Of a stretch of DNA of 7,733 bases, positions 6,888 to 7,733 are shown in pieces; position 1 is the stretch's first letter; each line of letters starts with the position of its first letter. The notes below the pieces were generated by a model that ran no database searches, was not told where the DNA came from, and saw only the letters and a list, made by a program, of their open reading frames with translations. The stretch is taken from contig JABMDG010000239.1 in the NCBI GenBank assembly GCA_015904045.1, forward strand, positions 1 to 7,733, written 5' to 3'. The position numbers were made by a program, and so were the translations under genes. Source of the stretch: Nitrospira sp. (lineage in GTDB: Bacteria; Nitrospirota; Nitrospiria; Nitrospirales; Nitrospiraceae).

Positions 6888-7691
6888 TTACGACAGAACT
6901 CCGCGGTCTTTGAGCAGGACGCCGATCAACGTCAGAATGACGCAGGCGAAGCCGACCACTGTCAAATAGGCGGCCCGTTTGGCCCGCCAGCCGACCGTCA
7001 ACCGTCCCAACAGCACGCCAAAATAGAACAGCCACGTGATCAGCGCCCCCGTCTGTTCGGGATTCCAGCTGACGTACGATCCCTGTGCGAACTCAGCGGA
7101 GATCGCTCCCGTCACAATTCCCAGCGTCAGGAGAGGAAATCCCAACACGATGGATTGCTGATTGAGGTGATCGAGAAAGTCGAGGGCCGGCAACTTGCTG
7201 TACAGAACGTTGAACCGTTTCGACTTGAGCAACCGCTCCTGAATCAGGTACATCACGCCGGCGACAAATGCGACGGTAAACCCCACGGTTCCCAGCATGC
7301 TGAGCGTGACGTGAAACCACAGGGTCTTGAATACCGGCTGCAAGGTAGGTACCGTTTCGGGCAACGCCGCGGCTGACACCAGGGAGACGAGCGCCAAGGG
7401 AACCATGAACGAGCCTAACACGTGAATACGATGGCGAAACTCGACCACCAGGAAGACAAGAATGATCATCCAGGAAAAAAAGGACAAGGCTTCGTAGAAG
7501 CTGGGTTGCGCCGGGGAAGCGGCTCCGGCCATCCGCACCGCCAGGGCGATTGTGTGAGCCAGAAATCCACCCGCAGTGATTCCCAAGGATACTTTCGAAA
7601 GGGCTTCGGAACGCCGCAGCAGATAAGCAAGAAACGACACGGTGGCCGCAAAATAGAGGGCCATGGTAATCATAAAACAGACGGCTGCCAT
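6888..7691 (-). CDS. hemX: HemX / CcsA-family integral membrane protein (YpjD-like)
   Basis: A 267-residue, highly hydrophobic protein with about eight predicted membrane segments, near residues 5-25, 36-53, 69-85, 90-109, 128-150, 180-198, 214-230 and 241-260. Its length and pattern match the cytochrome c assembly (CcsA/HemX/YpjD) family. His46 in GGFLAHTIAL and His127 in TLWFHVTLSMLG match the histidines expected to ligate haem in this family. The loop near 196-220 (GAISAEFAQGSYVSWNPEQT) aligns with the Trp-rich WWD haem-handling loop of true cytochrome c synthases, but most of its tryptophans are missing. With its place one base ahead of hemA this favours a HemX-type role, such as modulating HemA or haem handling, over cytochrome c ligation. 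The ATG at 7691 is preceded by AGGGA at 8 nt. The frame stays open to the window edge, so an earlier start is possible. Confidence 0.85.
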   Translation of the reverse strand: MAAVCFMITMALYFAATVSFLAYLLRRSEALSKVSLGITAGGFLAHTIALAVRMAGAASPAQPSFYEALSFFSWMIILVFLVVEFRHRIHVLGSFMVPLALVSLVSAAALPETVPTLQPVFKTLWFHVTLSMLGTVGFTVAFVAGVMYLIQERLLKSKRFNVLYSKLPALDFLDHLNQQSIVLGFPLLTLGIVTGAISAEFAQGSYVSWNPEQTGALITWLFYFGVLLGRLTVGWRAKRAAYLTVVGFACVILTLIGVLLKDRGVLS

Positions 7692-7733
7692 CGGGAAGAT
7701 CCCTGCTACGGTTAAAGAACTGAGACCGATAAG

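Noticed and set aside
5768..6913. A 381-codon open frame on the plus strand, antisense to hemA
   Set aside because: It lies almost wholly opposite hemA, is full of Arg, His and Pro as expected for a shadow frame in GC-rich DNA, and matches no family I recognise. HemA itself is unambiguous.

Overview
The window is a dense, single-direction block of housekeeping genes, all on the minus strand. Transcription therefore runs from the right edge (base 7733) to the left edge (base 1). In transcription order the genes are: a HemX/CcsA-type membrane protein, hemA (glutamyl-tRNA reductase), hemC (hydroxymethylbilane synthase), a cobA-hemD fusion (uroporphyrinogen-III C-methyltransferase plus synthase), a small two-CBS-domain protein, hemB (porphobilinogen synthase), ribF (FAD synthetase/riboflavin kinase), and the first 191 codons of tilS (tRNA-Ile lysidine synthetase), which runs off the left edge.

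The organism looks like a moderately GC-rich Gram-negative bacterium using the C5 route to 5-aminolevulinate. The hemX-hemA-hemC-cobA/hemD-hemB order with a CBS protein inside it, and the general look of the proteins, suggest phylum Nitrospirota (Nitrospira-like). This assignment is from memory of gene order and protein style, not from a search, and is only moderately confident.

The layout is operon-like throughout. Junctions are: hemX/hemA 1 nt apart; hemA/hemC about 28-34 nt; hemC/cobA-hemD overlapping by 1 nt (TGATG); cobA-hemD/CBS 57 nt; CBS/hemB 6 nt; hemB/ribF 7 nt; ribF/tilS overlapping by 3 nt within a shared ATGA. There is no gene-free stretch above 57 nt, and I see no promoter, terminator, tRNA, IS element, CRISPR array or attachment site. 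The operon promoter must lie to the right of the window.

Functionally, HemA makes glutamate-1-semialdehyde from Glu-tRNA (hemL is not here). HemB condenses two ALA to porphobilinogen, HemC makes the linear tetrapyrrole, HemD closes it to uroporphyrinogen III, and the CobA half methylates it to precorrin-2 toward sirohaem, cobalamin or haem d1. HemX probably tunes HemA or handles haem in the membrane. The CBS protein may be a nucleotide sensor. RibF and TilS appear to be co-transcribed downstream passengers.

I found no novel defence or mobile system. The points most worth a second look are a hybrid metal-site motif in HemB (Cys-Asp-Cys), the CBS-pair protein embedded in the haem operon, a four-copy pentanucleotide repeat inside tilS, and a degenerate haem-binding WWD-like segment in HemX.
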